Program-made: the position numbers and the translations under genes | The notes under the pieces: model-generated | Told to the model about the DNA's origin: nothing | The model's input: only the letters and a program-made list of their open reading frames with translations | Database searches by the model: none | Shown here: piece by piece, positions 1-8,694 of the stretch | Layout of the letters: each line of letters starts with the position of its first letter | Numbering within the stretch: the stretch's first letter is position 1 | Assembly (NCBI RefSeq): GCF_035917275.1 | Contig: NZ_CP108508.1 | Coordinates: 4,092,001-4,156,000, forward strand | Source: Streptomyces sp. NBC_01237 | GTDB taxonomy: Bacteria; Actinomycetota; Actinomycetes; Streptomycetales; Streptomycetaceae | Reading direction: 5' to 3' | Length of the DNA: 64,000 bases

Positions 1-247
1 GGACGCCGCCTTCGTCGGACCGGTCACTGAACGGCCGCCGCGCAAGAGGGACATGGCTGAGTGTGCGCGCGTCAACACTTCGCACCGCGGTCGGCCGGCC
101 GACGTCCTTCCGGGGCCGGGACGAATCCCGGAACGAAAACCGGGGCCGCATCCGGGGCCGCATCCGGGGCCGGTGCGCCTCCCCCGTGACGGGGCCGCAC
201 ATCGCCGCCACCCTCCCGCCGTCCCGCGCATCTGCAGTTTCCTGCAA
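1..247. other. No gene recognised at the left edge
   Basis: I see no convincing coding region here. Open frames in this stretch are low-complexity Pro/Arg/Gly-rich translations of GC-rich DNA. It contains a short repeated unit (gcatccggggcc, around 147-170). It lies upstream of the hairpin at 248-280 and of the AarF-like gene. Confidence 0.5.
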
Positions 248-280
248 CGTGCCCCGGTGGAGCGGCTCCACCGGGGCACG
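248..280. terminator. Perfect 15-bp inverted repeat, probable terminator
   Basis: Arms 248-262 and 266-280 are exact reverse complements around a 3-nt loop (cgg). No T-run follows, which is usual in Streptomyces. It could end transcription of a gene left of the window; it lies about 155 bp before the AarF-like gene. Confidence 0.5.
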
Positions 281-435
281 GACAATGGCCCCCCAGCCAG
301 GAGGGGCCGCACACCGGCCGGCCCCCGGACCTGCCTGAACCGCCGTCAGCACCCCGGCCTCCGTGGGCAGGTCCCCGTATCCGAGGCCCCGTACCCGAAC
401 CCGCACGCGGACTCCGGTCCGGGAAGGCACAGCCC

Positions 436-2397
436 ATGCAGCACACAGCGTTCCTGATCCTCATACCGGTCCTCTTCGTGTTCACGCTGGTCGGCCTCTC
501 CATGGGCGCCCGGCGACTGCTCGGTATAAGAATCGGCAAGATCCGTGCGGCGATCGGCGGGACCGTGGGTGTTCTGGCGACGATGCAGATCATCTCGGCC
601 ATGGGCCCGAGCAGTCACCGTCCGGCGATGACCTCCGTGCAGGTGGGCTGCGGAATCCTGGTCACGATGCTGTTCCTGGCGATCTCGGAGGTCCTGCTGC
701 CCAGCAGCATGCTGTCCGACCTCGTCCGGCTGCCCGGAGTGATACGCCGCCGGGTGGCACGTACCCGGCGTTACGCGGAACTCAGCGCCATCGCCATGCG
801 GAACGGTCTCTCGCCGTCACTGCGCGGACTCGCACGGGCCGGTTCGCCGAAGGGATCGGTCGCGGGCCGCCAGCAGTCCGCGCGCCGGCTGCGGCTGGCC
901 CTGGAGGAGGCGGGCGCGACGTTCGTGAAGCTCGGGCAGATGCTGTCCACCCGCTACGACCTGCTCCCCGCCGAGTACGTCGAGGAGTTCTCGCGCCTCC
1001 ACCACCAGGCGGCGGCCGAGCCGTGGGAGCGGGTGCGGGAGGCGCTGACCGAGGAGCTGGGCCGCGACCCGGAGACGGTCTTCGCCTCGTTCGACCGGGA
1101 GCCACTGGCCGCGGGGTCGATGGCCCAGGTGCACCGGGCCCGGCTGGCGGACGGCCAGGAGATCGCGGTGAAGGTCCAGCGCCCCGGCGCCGAGCAGGTC
1201 GTCGACCGTGACCTGGACATCCTGCTCCGGATCGGCCGCAAGCTGGAGGAGCACACCCACTGGGCCCGGAGCCTGGGGCTCTGCGACCTGATCGGCGGGT
1301 TCGCCGCCTCGCTCCACGAGGAGCTGGACTTCCGGACCGAAGCCCGCAACATGGCCGCCATCACCGCCGGAGCCGCGGAATCGGGAGCCACCGGCACCAT
1401 CCGTACGCCGCGTGTGTACGAGGAGTTCAGCACCGAGCGGGTCCTGACCCTGGAGTGGCTGGACGGTGTTCCCCTCACCTCCGCCGGGGGCGCGATCGCC
1501 GCACGCGGACTGGACGGCGCGGCCCTCGCCCAGCAGCTGCTGGACTGCATCCTCGAACAGATCATGCTCGGCGGGGTGTTCCACGCCGACCCGCACCCGG
1601 GGAACGTACTGCTGCTGAGCACCGGGGAGCTGGGCCTGATCGACTTCGGCTCGGTCGGCCGGCTCGACCGGACGATGCGCTCCGCGCTGCGCGACCTGCT
1701 CCTCGCCTTCCACCGCAACGATCCGACGGCGCTCAGCGACGCGCTGCTGGAGGTGGTCGACCGTCCGGAGCAGATCGACGAGAAGAAGCTGGAACGGTCG
1801 CTGGGGAGGTTCATGGCGCGCTACCTGAGTCCCGGCAGCAGGCCGAACCGCGAGATCTTCTCCGAGCTCTTCCTGCTCGTCGCCCGGCACGGTCTGACGG
1901 TCCCGCCTGAGGTGGCGGCGACCTTCCGGGCGCTGGCCACCGTCGAGGGGACCGTCGAACGGCTCGTCGCGGACTTCGACATCGTGACGGAGGCCCGCAG
2001 GTTCGCCGCCGCCCGGGTGCAGGAGCGGCTGACCTACGAGCGGGTCAAGGACACCCTGGTCGAGGAGACGATCTCGCTCACCTCCGTGCTGCGACGGCTG
2101 CCCCGGCGGGTGGACCGGATCAGCAGCGCGCTGGAGGGCGGCCGGCTCGGCATACAGATACGGCTGCTCGCGGACGAGCGCGACCGGCGCTTCCTGCGCG
2201 GGCTCGTCCACGATGTGCTGCTGTCCTTCATCGGCGGGATCATCGCGCTGGTCGGTGCCGTGCTGCTGAGCATCGACAGCAAACCGACGATCATCGGTTC
2301 CGTCTCCCTCAGCCAGCTGATCGGCTACAACCTGCTGGTGATCAGCTGCATTCTCGTACTCCGGGTGATCTTCTCGATCTCCCGGGGCCGGGGCTGA
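436..2397 (+). CDS. ABC1/AarF/UbiB-family atypical kinase-like protein
   Basis: This is a 653-aa member of the ABC1/UbiB family, whose members are atypical ATP-binding kinase-fold proteins linked to quinone or lipid metabolism. Family marks seen are KLGQMLSTR (the family's invariant KxGQ motif), the Ala-rich loop AAGSMAQVH, the ATP-site lysine in IAVKVQRPG, the catalytic-type stretch HADPHPGNVLL and the metal-binding DFGSVGR. A hydrophobic N-terminal segment (about residues 3-25) and two C-terminal hydrophobic helices (about 590-645) suggest membrane anchoring. It is the only gene on the plus strand in this part and is convergent with the exporter genes, separated from them by a hairpin. Nothing ties it to peptide synthesis, so it is likely a flanking gene. 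Family assignment is firm; substrate unknown. Confidence 0.9.
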   Translation: MQHTAFLILIPVLFVFTLVGLSMGARRLLGIRIGKIRAAIGGTVGVLATMQIISAMGPSSHRPAMTSVQVGCGILVTMLFLAISEVLLPSSMLSDLVRLPGVIRRRVARTRRYAELSAIAMRNGLSPSLRGLARAGSPKGSVAGRQQSARRLRLALEEAGATFVKLGQMLSTRYDLLPAEYVEEFSRLHHQAAAEPWERVREALTEELGRDPETVFASFDREPLAAGSMAQVHRARLADGQEIAVKVQRPGAEQVVDRDLDILLRIGRKLEEHTHWARSLGLCDLIGGFAASLHEELDFRTEARNMAAITAGAAESGATGTIRTPRVYEEFSTERVLTLEWLDGVPLTSAGGAIAARGLDGAALAQQLLDCILEQIMLGGVFHADPHPGNVLLLSTGELGLIDFGSVGRLDRTMRSALRDLLLAFHRNDPTALSDALLEVVDRPEQIDEKKLERSLGRFMARYLSPGSRPNREIFSELFLLVARHGLTVPPEVAATFRALATVEGTVERLVADFDIVTEARRFAAARVQERLTYERVKDTLVEETISLTSVLRRLPRRVDRISSALEGGRLGIQIRLLADERDRRFLRGLVHDVLLSFIGGIIALVGAVLLSIDSKPTIIGSVSLSQLIGYNLLVISCILVLRVIFSISRGRG

Positions 2398-2408
2398 CCG
2401 CACACGCC

Positions 2409-2441
2409 GGCCGGGAGGCGCTCGCACCTCGCCTCCCGGCC
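2409..2441. terminator. Hairpin between convergent genes
   Basis: Arms 2409-2420 and 2430-2441 form a perfect 12-bp stem with a 9-nt loop. It lies 12 bp after the AarF-like stop and about 60 bp past the end of the convergent ABC permease gene, so it may work as a bidirectional terminator. Confidence 0.6.
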
Positions 2442-2498
2442 CGCATCCGGCCGGCACCGGTCAGAGCGGCACCGGCCGGAGCACAGGGGGGCCGGCGG

Positions 2499-3341
2499 TC
2501 ACAGCACCCGGAAGGAACGGTTCGCGATCGGTGCGCACACCGCCACCAGGACGAAGGAGACGGCCAGGGTGGCGAGCATCTCCGTGAGCGTGGCCTGCCC
2601 GGCCACCAGTCCGCGCATCGCGTCGTTGGCGTACGAGATCGGGTTCGCCTCGGCGACCACGCGCAGCCAGACCGGCATCGACTCCGGGTCCACGAACGCG
2701 TTGGAGGCGAACAGCAGCGGGAAGGTGCACAGGGTCGTGATCATGCGCAGCACATCACCGTTGCGCAGCACGGCGGCCAGCGCGATGAAGATCCAGCTCA
2801 TGGACCAGCCGACGAGCAGGGCCAGCAGGATCGAGCCGACCACACCGAGGAATCCGCCCGGCGGCTCGAAGTCGAAGATCAGCCAGGCCAGTACGGCCAC
2901 GGCGATCAGCTGGTAGAGCGACCGGGCGGCGTCCGCGAAGCTCCTGGCCAGCAGCACGCTGAACCGGGAGATCGGCATCGTGTGGAACCGGGTGATCACA
3001 TCGTTGCGCAGGTCGTTGATCAGGCCGTTGCCCGCCTGGGCACCGGCCGCGACCGCGGTGATGATCATGATCGCGGGGGCCAGGCCGGCGATGTAGGACA
3101 TGTCGTTCTCGGGCACGGCGGTGTCGCCGAGCACGCGCAGCACACCGCCGAACATCAGCAGCATGACCAGCGGCTCGATGAACGTCACGACGAGCACCCC
3201 GGCCTGGAGGTACGGCCGGACGGACCGTGCGGTGAGCGCCAGGGTCTGGGTGAACAGGCTGCTGCCGCCCCACTGTTCGGCGGTGCTCCGGGTCAGCCGT
3301 GCCGTCGGCTGCGGGCTGATCTCGGCGTCGATGACCGTCAT
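2499..3341 (-). CDS. ABC-2 type permease (DrrB-like exporter subunit)
   Basis: A 280-aa integral membrane protein with about six hydrophobic helices, for example near residues 47-65, 85-110, 130-155, 160-190 and 250-275. It has the ABC-2 family profile, in which a homodimeric permease pairs with a separate ATPase. It starts 37 bp after the stop of the ATP-binding gene and is surely co-transcribed with it. In the daunorubicin (DrrAB) family such pairs export a drug and give self-resistance. Here the natural cargo would be the finished lipodepsipeptide or a precursor, but that is inferred only from location at the cluster edge. The ATG at 3341 is the natural start, as it opens the conserved N-terminal cytoplasmic segment. 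Confidence 0.9.
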   Translation of the reverse strand: MTVIDAEISPQPTARLTRSTAEQWGGSSLFTQTLALTARSVRPYLQAGVLVVTFIEPLVMLLMFGGVLRVLGDTAVPENDMSYIAGLAPAIMIITAVAAGAQAGNGLINDLRNDVITRFHTMPISRFSVLLARSFADAARSLYQLIAVAVLAWLIFDFEPPGGFLGVVGSILLALLVGWSMSWIFIALAAVLRNGDVLRMITTLCTFPLLFASNAFVDPESMPVWLRVVAEANPISYANDAMRGLVAGQATLTEMLATLAVSFVLVAVCAPIANRSFRVL

Positions 3342-3378
3342 CGCGACGCTCCTTCTTCGATGGGAGTGATGGGGACGG

Positions 3379-4332
3379 TCACGCGGGCACCGGCTTTCCG
3401 GCGGCCTCGTGGGTCAGCGTCAGGTAGACGTCGTCCAGGGTCGGCTCGGTGAGCGCCAGTTCGGCGATCTCCGTGTCGGCGTCGCTCAGGATGCGTACGA
3501 CGACGGCGAGGTCCGCCGCGGCGGCCACCGGGGCGCTGATGGCCTTCCCCGACTCCTGCGGCGTCGCGCGGATACCGGCACCCTCCAGAGCCTTCACCGC
3601 GACCGGCACGTCGGACTCCGCCGCCATCGTCACGGTCACCATGCGCTGACCGACCTCGGCCTTGAGGTCGGCGGGGTTGCCGCCCGCGACCACGCTTCCC
3701 TCGGACAGCACGGTGATCTGCTCGCAGAGGCGGTCGGCCTCCTCCAGGTACTGCGTGGTGAGCAGGACGGCCGTGCCGTCCTTGGCCAGCCGCTCGATCG
3801 TCTCCCACACACCGATCCGGGCGTTCGGGTCCAGTCCGGTCGTCGGTTCGTCGAGGAAGATGACCCGGGGGCCGCCGACGAGGCTCGCCGCGATGTCCAG
3901 CCGCCTGCGCATACCGCCGGAGTACTGGAGCACCGGGCGCTTCGCCGCGTCGGTCAGCTCGAACGTCTCCAGCAGCTCATCGGCACGGGCGACCGCCTGG
4001 CGCCTGCTCGCGCCCAGCAGACGGGCGACGAGGGCCAGGTTCTCCCGGCCGTTGAGCTGCTCGTCGACGGACGCGAACTGGCCGGTCAGTCCGATGCAGC
4101 GGCGGACTTCCTTCGGCCGGGTCGCCACGTCGAAGCCGCAGATCCGGGCGGAGCCGCCGGTCGGCGGAAGCAGGGTGGAGAGAATGTGCACCAGGGTGGT
4201 CTTGCCGGCGCCGTTGTGGCCGAGCAAACCGTGGATCGAACCTTCGGGAACGGAAACATTCACCCCGTTCAGTGCCTTGACGTCACCGAACGACTTTATG
4301 ACGTCGACTGCCTCAATCATGGGTTTGGCCAC
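3379..4332 (-). CDS. ABC transporter ATP-binding protein (DrrA-like)
   Basis: About 317 aa. The nucleotide-binding domain shows Walker A GHNGAGKTT (about residues 41-49), the ABC signature YSGGMRRRLDIA, Walker B VIFLDEPTTGLDP and a switch-like TTQYLEEAD. The C-terminal 90 residues are the regulatory extension typical of DrrA-type ATPases. I chose the GTG at 4332, because GGAGG sits 8 bp before it; the internal ATG at 4320 lacks this spacing. The open frame runs further upstream, but only as unrelated readthrough. It is the first gene of a two-gene exporter unit with the permease at 2499-3341. Likely role: ATP-driven export of, and self-protection against, the cluster product. Confidence 0.92.
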   Translation of the reverse strand: MAKPMIEAVDVIKSFGDVKALNGVNVSVPEGSIHGLLGHNGAGKTTLVHILSTLLPPTGGSARICGFDVATRPKEVRRCIGLTGQFASVDEQLNGRENLALVARLLGASRRQAVARADELLETFELTDAAKRPVLQYSGGMRRRLDIAASLVGGPRVIFLDEPTTGLDPNARIGVWETIERLAKDGTAVLLTTQYLEEADRLCEQITVLSEGSVVAGGNPADLKAEVGQRMVTVTMAAESDVPVAVKALEGAGIRATPQESGKAISAPVAAAADLAVVVRILSDADTEIAELALTEPTLDDVYLTLTHEAAGKPVPA

Positions 4333-4616
4333 GTGCAGGGCCTCCGTTGCTATTTCCGGTGCCCGGTGGCAGGCCCCGGTTCGAATGTGGGCTCGGAATA
4401 GCCACCGGCGCCGGGTGGCCATACTAAAAGTGCGCGACCTCCGGGAACGGAGCGCTGCAGGTTGCGGAAGTCGGCGAACAGCGTCCCGTTCACGAGCACT
4501 TCGGGAATTCGCCGCGGCCACCGGCGCCTTCGGGGAAACGGCTGGAGGCATGACCGGAATGCCGTCCGTGGTGCGGGGACGGTGTCGGGCCGTCTCCTCT
4601 CGCACCCGGACGGCAC
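4333..4616. other. Gap between ketoreductase and exporter genes
   Basis: A 284-bp non-coding stretch between the end of the PKS operon and the exporter pair. It holds a relatively AT-rich spot (catactaaaa, about 4420-4430) that could be part of a minus-strand promoter for the exporter, but I could not place a convincing -35/-10 pair. Confidence 0.35.
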
Positions 4617-5363
4617 TCAGATGGTGATGCCGCCGTCGATCTGGAGGACCGAGCCCGTGATGTACGCGGCACGGTCGCTCGCCAGGAAGGCGACCAGGTC
4701 CGCGACCTCGTCCGCCCCGCCGAAGCGGCGCAGCGGGATCTGCTTCGCCGCGTCCTTCTTGACCTTGTCGGTCAGCTCGGCGGTCATGTCGGTCTCGATG
4801 AAGCCCGGCGCCACCACGTTGGCGCGGATGTTGTAGCGGCCGACCTCCTTGGCGAGCGCCTTGGAGAAGCCGATGATTCCGGCCTTGGAGGCGGAGTAGT
4901 TGGACTGGGTGGCGTTTCCGTAGACGCCCGCGACCGAGGAGAGATTGATGATCGTGCCGGACTTGCGCTTCATCATCTCGAAGATCACCGCGCGGCAGAC
5001 GTGGTAGACGCCGTCGAGGTTGGTGTCCAGCACGCTGTGCCAGTCCTCGTCGGACATCAGCAGCAGCGGGTTGTCGCGGGTGATGCCCGCGGAGCAGACC
5101 ACCACCCCGATCGGGCCGAGGTCGGACTCCGTCCGGGCCACCCACTCCTTGACCGAGGCGGAGTCGGTCACATCGGCCCGCACCGCCATCGCGCGTACGC
5201 CGAGCTCGCCCGCCTCCTTCTCCAGCTCCCGTGCCGCCCGCTCGTTGGACTGGTAGCAGAAACCGACGTCGTACCCCTCGGCCGCGAGCCGCAGGACGAC
5301 GGCCCGGCCGATCCCGCGCGATCCCCCGCTCACCAGGGCGACCGGTGCTGCGTTGTCCGTCAT
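4617..5363 (-). CDS. 3-oxoacyl-ACP reductase (FabG-like ketoreductase)
   Basis: A 248-aa classical short-chain dehydrogenase. It has the NADPH-binding glycine motif SGGSRGIGRAV (about 13-23), the catalytic Ser in NLSSVAG and the YSASKAG catalytic Tyr/Lys, and it ends in VLQIDGGITI as FabG proteins do. It would reduce the beta-keto group on the growing ACP-bound chain of the cinnamoyl-forming type II system. Its start overlaps the stop of the dehydratase gene before it (ATGA), implying translational coupling. It is the last gene of the PKS operon and the only obvious ketoreductase in the window, so it may also serve the second PKS unit at 52-57 kb (inference). Confidence 0.92.
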   Translation of the reverse strand: MTDNAAPVALVSGGSRGIGRAVVLRLAAEGYDVGFCYQSNERAARELEKEAGELGVRAMAVRADVTDSASVKEWVARTESDLGPIGVVVCSAGITRDNPLLLMSDEDWHSVLDTNLDGVYHVCRAVIFEMMKRKSGTIINLSSVAGVYGNATQSNYSASKAGIIGFSKALAKEVGRYNIRANVVAPGFIETDMTAELTDKVKKDAAKQIPLRRFGGADEVADLVAFLASDRAAYITGSVLQIDGGITI

Positions 5364-5875
5364 GACTTCTCTCCTCGCTGGCTGCCGGTCAACGGATGTG
5401 CCGGACCGGTGTGTTCGGGGTCGAACCCCTCCCGGGGGCGGAAGGCGACCGTGATGGCACCGATGGTCAGAACCGGCTCGTCGCCGACCCGGCTGCTCCC
5501 CTCGAAGATCACCGTGTCGTTCACCGCGCGTTGCAGCCGGGCGTGGTGCTCGACCACGTCACCGGGGAACACCCGGCGGTGGAACGCGACGTCCCTCATG
5601 GAGCCGAACAGCATCGTCCGGTCGTCGTCCCCGCCGCCGGCCAGTCGCCGGGCCAGCAGTCCCGCGGTCTGGGTCCAGGACTCGACCAGCAGCACCTCGG
5701 GGTAGGCGAAGTCCGCCTCCGCGGGCCGCGGGCCGAGCCGGGCGTACCACGGTTCGTTGAGCGTGACGGCCTTGAGGGACCGGATGTCCTCGGCGCCCGC
5801 CGTCAGGACCCGGTCGACCAGGAGCATCGGGTACCGGTGGGGCAGCAGGGCGCGTACTCCCGCGGAGGTGATCAT
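5360..5875 (-). CDS. Hot-dog dehydratase (FabZ-like), 171 aa
   Basis: The protein opens with LLPHRYPMLLVDRV (about residues 9-22), the FabZ signature carrying the catalytic-type His. Later it has EVLLVESWTQTAGLL, corresponding to the FabZ helix with the acidic residue. This suggests a beta-hydroxyacyl-ACP dehydratase making the trans double bonds of the polyene precursor. It overlaps both neighbours by four bases (ATGA at each end), so it is made in step with the partner hot-dog protein upstream and the ketoreductase downstream. The next-door 132-aa hot-dog protein is probably its partner; type II dehydratases for aryl or polyene chains often work as heterodimers, which I infer but cannot show here. 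Confidence 0.85.
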   Translation of the reverse strand: MITSAGVRALLPHRYPMLLVDRVLTAGAEDIRSLKAVTLNEPWYARLGPRPAEADFAYPEVLLVESWTQTAGLLARRLAGGGDDDRTMLFGSMRDVAFHRRVFPGDVVEHHARLQRAVNDTVIFEGSSRVGDEPVLTIGAITVAFRPREGFDPEHTGPAHPLTGSQRGEKS

Positions 5876-6270
5876 GCCGTCCCCCCGCTCCGGTAGCGGC
5901 AGCGGAACGACGCGGCCGGGCCGCGGGCGGTCGCCGCCTTCGCGTGGCAGCGCCAGTCGGTGCCGTACGGCACCCAGGTCAGCTCGACCGTCATGACGTC
6001 ACCGGGGTGGACCGGGCCGAGGAACCGGCCGGACTCCACGGCGGCCAGCCGCAGTTCACCGGCGTCCGGCGGGGTGGCGGACTCGGCGGCGTGCCGTACG
6101 CACTCCAGCACGCACACGCCGGGAAAGATCGGGAAGTGGGGATAGTGCCCGGCGAAGACCGGCTCGTCCGCGGTGACCTCCACCGCGAACGAGGCCGACC
6201 ACTTCCCGGTGGCCGGGTCGGGGCCCGGCTCCCGCACCACCCGCCGCCCGGCCAGCACCGGACTGGTCAC
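5872..6270 (-). CDS. Small hot-dog dehydratase partner, 132 aa
   Basis: A single hot-dog domain resembling the ApeI/FabA-like dehydratases. The segment VFAGHYPHFPIFPGVCVLE (about 38-56) is the classic loop with the HFPxxPG motif and central helix. The first His-containing stretch seen in the partner (PHRYPM) is missing, so the two proteins may contribute complementary active-site residues. GTG start at 6270, with a GTGA overlap onto the ACP gene stop. Role: dehydration of ACP-bound beta-hydroxyacyl intermediates in cinnamoyl-chain synthesis, probably together with the 171-aa protein. Confidence 0.8.
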   Translation of the reverse strand: MTSPVLAGRRVVREPGPDPATGKWSASFAVEVTADEPVFAGHYPHFPIFPGVCVLECVRHAAESATPPDAGELRLAAVESGRFLGPVHPGDVMTVELTWVPYGTDWRCHAKAATARGPAASFRCRYRSGGTA

Positions 6271-6530
6271 GAGCGCTCCCGCAGCTTGCGGAGCACCTCG
6301 TCGTGGGCGCTGTTCAGCGTCCTCACCGAGCGCATCTCGTCCTCGGTGAACTTGATGGCGTACGTGCGTTCCAGCACCACGACGACCTCCAGGGCCATCA
6401 GTGAGTCGACCCCCAGCGTCTGTACGAAGTCCGTGTCGTCGCCGACCTCGCTCACCTCGGTGTCGATGGTCTCGGCCAGCAACGCCCGCAGCTCTTCACG
6501 ATCGAGCCGGGCCACCGCGTCGATTGGCAT
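6267..6530 (-). CDS. Acyl carrier protein (first PKS unit, ACP-A)
   Basis: An 87-aa carrier protein with the phosphopantetheine-attachment motif GVDSLMALEV; the Ser is the attachment site (about residue 44). I chose ATG 6530, which has AGGAAG just upstream, over the longer reading frame from 6548. Its stop overlaps the next gene (GTGA). Lying between ketosynthase and dehydratase genes, it should carry the growing polyene. A second ACP is encoded upstream in the same operon (11228-11485) and a third in the divergent unit (54173-54424), so different chain stages or different PKS units may use different carriers. Confidence 0.9.
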   Translation of the reverse strand: MPIDAVARLDREELRALLAETIDTEVSEVGDDTDFVQTLGVDSLMALEVVVVLERTYAIKFTEDEMRSVRTLNSAHDEVLRKLRERS

Positions 6531-6581
6531 GCTCTTCCTTCCTGTCACCCGAAAAACGGCCGGTCGGTCAAAGGCGGCGGG

Positions 6582-7703
6582 TCAGTCCGCGAGCAGGCGC
6601 AGCGCGGCGCAGGCGACGATGCCGTCGTCGTCCACCGAGGAGACGACGGCGACGCTGCCCGCGGGCACCTCCCCCTGCGCGGCGATGCTCAGCAGGGACC
6701 CGATCTGGAAGGCCGCGGAGGCCCCCGAGGTGTCCCCGATGGCGCTCAGCGACGGTGCCCGGTCCAGTGCCGGCGCCCCGAAGCGGGCCGTGAGCACCGC
6801 ACGTTCCTGCTCACCGGCGCCGCCCGCCAGGTCCGATGCCGAGACCGCCCACACATCGCCCGCGTTCAGCCCGCCACGCTTCAGGACCCCGTCGAGGCAC
6901 GCGTCGAGCACCGGGCGCAGCTCGGTGCCGAAGTACACCCGTGACTCCACGGCCAGCACCTCGGCCAGGACCGGGCCGCTCTGCCGGGCCACGGACGCGG
7001 ACTCCAGCATGAACATGGCGCATCCCTCACCGAGCAGCGCGCCCGCGGCATCCGCACGCCGGCGGTGGTGGTCCAGCCAGGCCCGCGCGTTGGAGAACTC
7101 CTCGACGGCGCCGCACAGCACGGTCTCGGCGCGGCCGGAACCCAGCAGCCCGCCCGCGTAACTCAGCGCGGACAGTCCGGCGACCCGGCCTCCGGCGATC
7201 GTGGTGTTCGGGCCCTTCAGCCGGTGCCAGATGGCGCACTGGCCGGCGGCGCAGTTCATCACCGCGTTCGGCATCAGCGACGGGTCCACGTAGAAGGGGC
7301 GTTCACCGACCAGCGAGGCGCGGGTGAAGTCCATCATGCTCTGCGCGCTGCCGGTGGTCGTCCCCAGCACCAGGGCGGTCTCCTCGTCACCGCCCCGGCG
7401 GCTGTCCTCGCAGTCCCGCAGCAGATCGCGGACCGCGGTGACGGCCAGCCCGGTCACCCGGTCCATGGACCGGGTGCCCTTCTTGCCGAGGACCTCACGG
7501 AGCGCGAAACCGGGCACCACACAGGCGCGGTTGTCCGGAACCGCCCACTCCTCGTCGTCCAGTTCGGACGCCGCGCTCTTCCCGGCCAGCATGCCGGTCA
7601 CAAACTCGTCCTTGCCGATGCCGTACGGCGACACCGCGGACCACGCGGTGATCACCGGCCGGTTCAGGGTCGCTGACGCGCTCGCCGAAAGGGTCATGGT
7701 CAC
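6582..7703 (-). CDS. Cys-less ketosynthase-like protein (CLF-type), 373 aa
   Basis: Thiolase-fold protein of the ketosynthase family. Where ketosynthases have the catalytic Cys after a GP-containing strand, this one reads GPNTTIAGGRVAGL, so no Cys is present. It therefore cannot condense on its own and resembles chain-length-factor partners. The GQCAIWH stretch just before that is also seen in this group. The GTG at 7703 has an AGGA-type site 6-7 bp upstream; ATG 7697 is the alternative. It lies 37 bp after another Cys-less ketosynthase gene, so the operon carries two catalytic and two non-catalytic KS proteins, possibly forming two KS/CLF heterodimers. Confidence 0.8.
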   Translation of the reverse strand: MTMTLSASASATLNRPVITAWSAVSPYGIGKDEFVTGMLAGKSAASELDDEEWAVPDNRACVVPGFALREVLGKKGTRSMDRVTGLAVTAVRDLLRDCEDSRRGGDEETALVLGTTTGSAQSMMDFTRASLVGERPFYVDPSLMPNAVMNCAAGQCAIWHRLKGPNTTIAGGRVAGLSALSYAGGLLGSGRAETVLCGAVEEFSNARAWLDHHRRRADAAGALLGEGCAMFMLESASVARQSGPVLAEVLAVESRVYFGTELRPVLDACLDGVLKRGGLNAGDVWAVSASDLAGGAGEQERAVLTARFGAPALDRAPSLSAIGDTSGASAAFQIGSLLSIAAQGEVPAGSVAVVSSVDDDGIVACAALRLLAD

Positions 7704-7740
7704 AATCCGTCCTGCTCAGTACTCGAAGGCCGATAGTTCG

Positions 7741-8694
7741 TCAGACCGCGACCGGCCCGGAGGCCGTCGGGGCGGGCGGCCGCAGCACCAGCGCGGCGCT
7801 GCCGTCGTCTTCGTCGCCGCCCGCGACCAGACACACCGGGCCGTCGGTACGGGTATCGAAGGCGCCGATCGCCGCCGCGCACTGCACGACCCCGAGCGCC
7901 CCGGACAACTCGCCCCAGATCGCGGCCAGGTCGTGGCCGGGCAGCTCGGCCGGCAGGGACCCGGCGGCACCGGCCGGGGCGAACCAGCCGACGAGGGCGG
8001 CGGGTTCCCCGGCGGCGAGCCGCGCGAAGTTGCGGGCCACCCCCGCTCCCCGGACCTGGCCGCCGATCTCCGCGCGCACCGTGGCGCCACGGGCCCCGGC
8101 GACCTCGGCCCGCTCCAGCACCAGCGCCGCACCGCCGTCGGCGACCGGGCCGCCGACGAGCTCACGGACGATCTCGTTGTCCGGCTCCACCCCGACCACG
8201 ACCGCCTGGTCGGCGCGGCCCGAGCGCAGCAGGGCCGCACCCCAGCGCACCGCGTCGAGGCCGGAGGTCGGCCCGTTGCACACCATCAGGTTGGGGCCGT
8301 GCAGGCCGAACCTGATGGCGATCTCGGAGGCGATGATGTTGCTGGAGGCGTTCGGGGTGTCCATCGGGCTCAGCCCGCGGGTGCTGCCCTCGTCCGAGAT
8401 GGTCCTCGCCACCCGGCAGACGGTGTCCACGTTGCCCAGGTTGGAACTGACCAGCACCGCCACCCGGCTGCTGTCGGCGGTCAGTTCGCCGTCCTTCAGC
8501 AGCCCCGCGTCCGTCAGCACCCGGTACCCGGCGACCAGCCCGAGCTGGGTGGCGCGGTCCTTGTAGCGCAGTCCCTTCTTCCCCAGGACGGCGGCCGGTT
8601 CGACCGCGCCTTCCGGCTGCCGGGCCGCCGCCAGTGCGGCCGTGGAGTCGGCGCCCGGCAGTGCGACACCGACGCCGGTCACGAAGATCCTCAT
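7741..8694 (-). CDS. Cys-less ketosynthase-like protein (CLF-type), 317 aa
   Basis: A shortened ketosynthase-fold protein. The position of the catalytic Cys reads CNGPTSGLDAV, with Pro where Cys belongs (standard TACSSG-type pattern). It also lacks the usual HGTGT block. It is thus a non-condensing partner such as a chain length factor. The same Pro substitution appears in the KS-like protein at 55822-56835, suggesting the two are relatives serving parallel PKS units. ATG start overlaps the stop of the catalytic KS gene upstream (ATGA), which points to that protein as its heterodimer partner. Confidence 0.82.
   Translation of the reverse strand: MRIFVTGVGVALPGADSTAALAAARQPEGAVEPAAVLGKKGLRYKDRATQLGLVAGYRVLTDAGLLKDGELTADSSRVAVLVSSNLGNVDTVCRVARTISDEGSTRGLSPMDTPNASSNIIASEIAIRFGLHGPNLMVCNGPTSGLDAVRWGAALLRSGRADQAVVVGVEPDNEIVRELVGGPVADGGAALVLERAEVAGARGATVRAEIGGQVRGAGVARNFARLAAGEPAALVGWFAPAGAAGSLPAELPGHDLAAIWGELSGALGVVQCAAAIGAFDTRTDGPVCLVAGGDEDDGSAALVLRPPAPTASGPVAV

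Noticed and set aside
817..2457. A 546-codon minus-strand frame opposite the AarF-like gene
   Set aside because: Composition is that of a shadow frame, and the opposite strand has clear ABC1-family motifs.
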